From a virus, in the IMG/VR virus record IMGVR_UViG_3300027749_000340, positions 1 through 31,897 of that record: a DNA stretch of 31,897 nucleotides; one strand, given 5' to 3'. Shown here one piece after another: positions 29,562 through 31,897 of the stretch. The position numbers and the translations under genes are program-made. The notes under the pieces were generated by a model that saw only the letters and a list, made by a program, of their open reading frames with translations, was not told the DNA's origin and searched no databases. Position 1 is the first letter of the stretch. The number at the start of each line of letters is the position of its first letter.

Positions 29562-31667
29562 ATGCCTTATCAAGAAGATGACCCAAGAATAGATGCCGCG
29601 ATGAAGTTTTTGCGGCTGGCCTCTGATGCCGATTCAAACAATCGGATGGAGGCTCTTGAAGATTTGAAGTTTGCAGCAGGCGATCAATGGCCTGTTGAAA
29701 TTCAGAACAGTCGCAACCTTGAGGCGCGACCTTGCCTGACGATCAACAAAGTCGACAGCTATGTGCGGCAGGTTACAAACCAGCAGCGGCAGCAACGCCC
29801 ACGCATCAAGGTTCACCCCGTCAACAACGAAGCTGACCTAAAGATAGCCAAGGTCTTAGAAGGCATCACACGGCATATTGAGGTCAACTCCAATGCTGAT
29901 ACTGCCTACGATAACGCTTTCGATTACGCTGTCAGGATGGGCTGGGGTTACTGGCGAGTAGAGACTGATTATGTTCGGGAAGATTCGTTCGATCAGGAAA
30001 TCTATATTCGTCCGATCCATAACCCGTTTACCGTTTACTTCGATCCGAACTCTGTCGAGCCGGATGGTTCAGATGCCGAGCAATGCTTGGTAACTGAGGT
30101 GATCCCTAAAGCAACGTTCCGCGAGATGTATCCCGATGCCGATGATGGGTCGGGCTTTACTTTGCGTGCTACGGGCGATTCGAGTGCTGAATGGGTGATG
30201 AAGGAAGATATCCGCATCGCGGAATACTTCCACACTGAGCGCAAGGCAACGACGCTAGTCTTACTTTCTGATGGCACGAAGCTATACAAAGAGGACTTGC
30301 CGGATGCCGACATGATGTTGGCGGCTGGCGTGACTATCGTTAGCGAGCGCAAGACCTATAAAAAGGTCATTAAGTGGTGCAAAGTTACGGGTATGCAGGT
30401 GCTAGAGGAAGGTGAGTGGATGGGTAATTACATCCCCATCATCCCGACCTACGGCGCACAACTTACCGTTGAGGACAAGCGCAAGAAGTTTGGTCTAGTA
30501 CGTCACGCTAAAGACCCGCAGCGGATGTATAACTTTTGGCGCACCAGTCAGACTGAAAGCATCGCCCTCGCACCCAAAGCTAAATGGTTGTTGGCTGAAG
30601 GTCAAGACGAAGGTCACGAGAACGAATGGGCGCAGGCTAACATCAAGTCAGCACCAGTCCTGCGGTACAAGCAGACAGACATTGAAGGGCGCGTAGCACC
30701 GCAACCGACTCGACTGCAACCCGAAGCACCGCCAACCGGCATTATGGAAGCAGCATCGTCAATCAATGGCGACCTGCAAGCGGTTCTCGGCATCTTTGAT
30801 CCGAACCAAATGCCCACCGGCAATATTTCCGGCAAGGCGTTGAACGGTCAGCAGCAGCAGATTGATCTCAGCAATTATCATTTCTACGACAACCTGACCC
30901 GTTCGATCAAACACACCGGCAAAATCATCCTTGACCTAATCCCGAAGATTTACGACGCAGAGCGCGTCATGCGGATCATTGGCGATGATGGTCAGCCGGA
31001 CATGGTGACGATCAACCAACGCGACGCTGTGGGTGCAATCCTCAATGACGTGACCGTGGGCGAATACGATATTGTGATGGATACCGGCCCGGGCTATCAG
31101 TCTAAGCGCATCCAAGCAGTTGAGGCGATGATGCCTCTCATGGCTAAAGATGAACTGTTCAAGATTGCCGGTGACTTGGTGTTCCGTAACATGGATTTCC
31201 CGGGCGCAGACATTATTGCCGACCGGCTGGCAGCATCTAACCCGCTGGCGCAGATTGACGAGAAAAGCCCGATCCCGCCGCAGGTGCAGATGCAACTGGC
31301 GCAGAGCAAACAAGTCATTGAGCAGCAGCAACAACAGTTACAGGCTATGCAGCTTGAGATCAACAACCGTGGTCAGGTTGCCCAAATCCGTGAAGATGGG
31401 GCGACTAAACGTAAGTTGATGGAAGTGACTAGCAAAGCCCACAATACCGAGACGATGGCAGAAGTAAAGGTCAACGACCAAAACACCCGCGCCATTACCT
31501 CGCAGAACAAGACCGAGATTGATGCGATTGTGCAACTGTTGTTACATCACATGGATACGAGCAGGCTAACGGCAGAGATTGAGCGCCGGAACATGGAACA
31601 GAATCAATACGCCCAGTTTGCCGCACAAGACATATCGCAGGGTGGTAGCCCATTCTTGCAGCAATGA
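29562..31667 (+). CDS. Portal protein, P22 gp1-like
   Basis: 701 residues. The N-terminus (ALEDLKFAAGDQWPVEIQNS, CLTINKVDSYVRQVTNQQRQ, RPRIKVHPVNNEADLKIAKV) and core (IYIRPIHNPFTVYFDPNSVE; KDPQRMYNFWRTSQTESIAL) match the gp1 family. Residues about 575-701 are long helical, Gln-rich coiled coil (QSKQVIEQQQQQLQAMQLEI), as in the P22 portal barrel that senses packaged DNA. P22 portal is 725 residues, so the length fits. It forms the 12-fold DNA channel that binds terminase and then the gp4-like adaptor. Confidence 0.93.
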   Translation: MPYQEDDPRIDAAMKFLRLASDADSNNRMEALEDLKFAAGDQWPVEIQNSRNLEARPCLTINKVDSYVRQVTNQQRQQRPRIKVHPVNNEADLKIAKVLEGITRHIEVNSNADTAYDNAFDYAVRMGWGYWRVETDYVREDSFDQEIYIRPIHNPFTVYFDPNSVEPDGSDAEQCLVTEVIPKATFREMYPDADDGSGFTLRATGDSSAEWVMKEDIRIAEYFHTERKATTLVLLSDGTKLYKEDLPDADMMLAAGVTIVSERKTYKKVIKWCKVTGMQVLEEGEWMGNYIPIIPTYGAQLTVEDKRKKFGLVRHAKDPQRMYNFWRTSQTESIALAPKAKWLLAEGQDEGHENEWAQANIKSAPVLRYKQTDIEGRVAPQPTRLQPEAPPTGIMEAASSINGDLQAVLGIFDPNQMPTGNISGKALNGQQQQIDLSNYHFYDNLTRSIKHTGKIILDLIPKIYDAERVMRIIGDDGQPDMVTINQRDAVGAILNDVTVGEYDIVMDTGPGYQSKRIQAVEAMMPLMAKDELFKIAGDLVFRNMDFPGADIIADRLAASNPLAQIDEKSPIPPQVQMQLAQSKQVIEQQQQQLQAMQLEINNRGQVAQIREDGATKRKLMEVTSKAHNTETMAEVKVNDQNTRAITSQNKTEIDAIVQLLLHHMDTSRLTAEIERRNMEQNQYAQFAAQDISQGGSPFLQQ

Positions 31668-31734
31668 TTTACTAAGAGTATATTTATTTTAATCTACCGT
31701 TGGATTGCAGCGGGTCAAAATCTTGAGGCAACTC

Positions 31735-31897
31735 ATGTCTGAAGTGCAAGAGCCGAAGCAGGCTCAAAACGTTGTAACGAGTGAAAATTTAGCCGAATTT
31801 AACATCCAGCATCTGCGTCTAGCTCCGGAAGAAGAAGTAGAGGCGACTGAGGTCGAGCCTGCTGAATCCGACGATGAGAGTGGACAGGAAGCAGTTA
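31735..31897 (+). CDS. Scaffolding protein, N-terminal part (3' end outside window)
   Basis: The gene starts at ATG 31735 with leader TTGAGGCAACTC and runs 54 codons to the window edge. It begins MSEVQEPKQAQNVVTSENLA, then EFNIQHLRL and an acidic stretch (PEEEVEATEVEPAESDDESG). The NVVTSENLAEFN start and acidic low-complexity run are typical for scaffolding proteins after a gp1-like portal. It is probably the front half of the gene whose end is at 1-301; direct joining of the window ends would run into TAG at 18-20, so bases are missing between. The 67-base gap before it holds AT-rich sequence but no clear promoter. Confidence 0.75.
   Translation, partial: MSEVQEPKQAQNVVTSENLAEFNIQHLRLAPEEEVEATEVEPAESDDESGQEAV

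Noticed and set aside
1-31897. tRNA genes, IS elements, integrase or attachment site
   Set aside because: I saw no cloverleaf with a TTCGANNC-type arm, no transposase or recombinase motif and no terminal inverted repeats; a tRNAscan and profile search would be decisive.

Overview
The window is almost a whole genome of a small tailed phage with a P22-like short-tail (podovirus) structural plan. The right end holds terminase small and large subunits, portal and the start of the scaffolding gene. The left end holds the end of a scaffolding gene, then coat, tail adaptor, tail hub, three ejection proteins and a collar-domain tail fibre. This is the order of P22 genes 1-8-5-4-10-(26/14)-7-20-16-9. 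Both window ends fall inside what looks like one scaffolding gene, so the source molecule is probably circular or circularly permuted and only slightly longer than the window. Shine-Dalgarno leaders, sigma70-like promoters and proteobacterial phage genes (ERF, NinB, Ref nuclease, a Cro-like repressor, a DUF1376/YdaU replication protein) point to a Gram-negative proteobacterial host. A freshwater betaproteobacterium is a guess. No integrase, CI-type repressor, tRNA, IS element or CRISPR array was found.

Layout. (1) 1-14678, rightward: head and tail genes. (2) 14681-16517, rightward: lysis block with several small membrane proteins, a 3-TM-type holin and a GH108 muramidase. (3) 20227 down to 16504, leftward: an early operon of about 15 small, tightly overlapping genes, including an ERF annealing protein, a lipoprotein and at least five tiny membrane proteins; nine of these genes are very short. 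Its last gene overlaps the muramidase gene tail to tail. (4) 20228-20419: divergent control region with a strong leftward promoter. (5) 20420-24418, rightward early operon: Cro-like repressor, a second promoter, a structured leader with an intrinsic terminator, a DUF1376 initiator-like gene carrying iteron-like tandem repeats (candidate origin), a P-like loader candidate, small regulators, GNAT protein, NinB, Ref nuclease and VRR-NUC nuclease, closed by a two-hairpin terminator. (6) 24502-31897, rightward late block: helical DUF5856-like protein, zinc-ribbon/AT-hook protein, phage GroES, a virion-type beta protein, an ADP-ribosyltransferase-like polyvalent protein, terminase, portal and scaffold.

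How it works together. The early rightward operon starts DNA replication and recombination. ERF on the left arm and NinB, Ref and VRR-NUC on the right form a lambda/P22-like recombination set that could make the concatemers used for headful packaging by the PBSX-type terminase. The phage GroES may help fold the P22-like coat, since the P22 coat is a known GroEL/GroES client. The most notable signals are the iterons, the structured leader and terminator RNAs at both ends of the early operon, the ART-like protein before the terminase, and one small beta domain that appears three times in two neighbouring tail genes.
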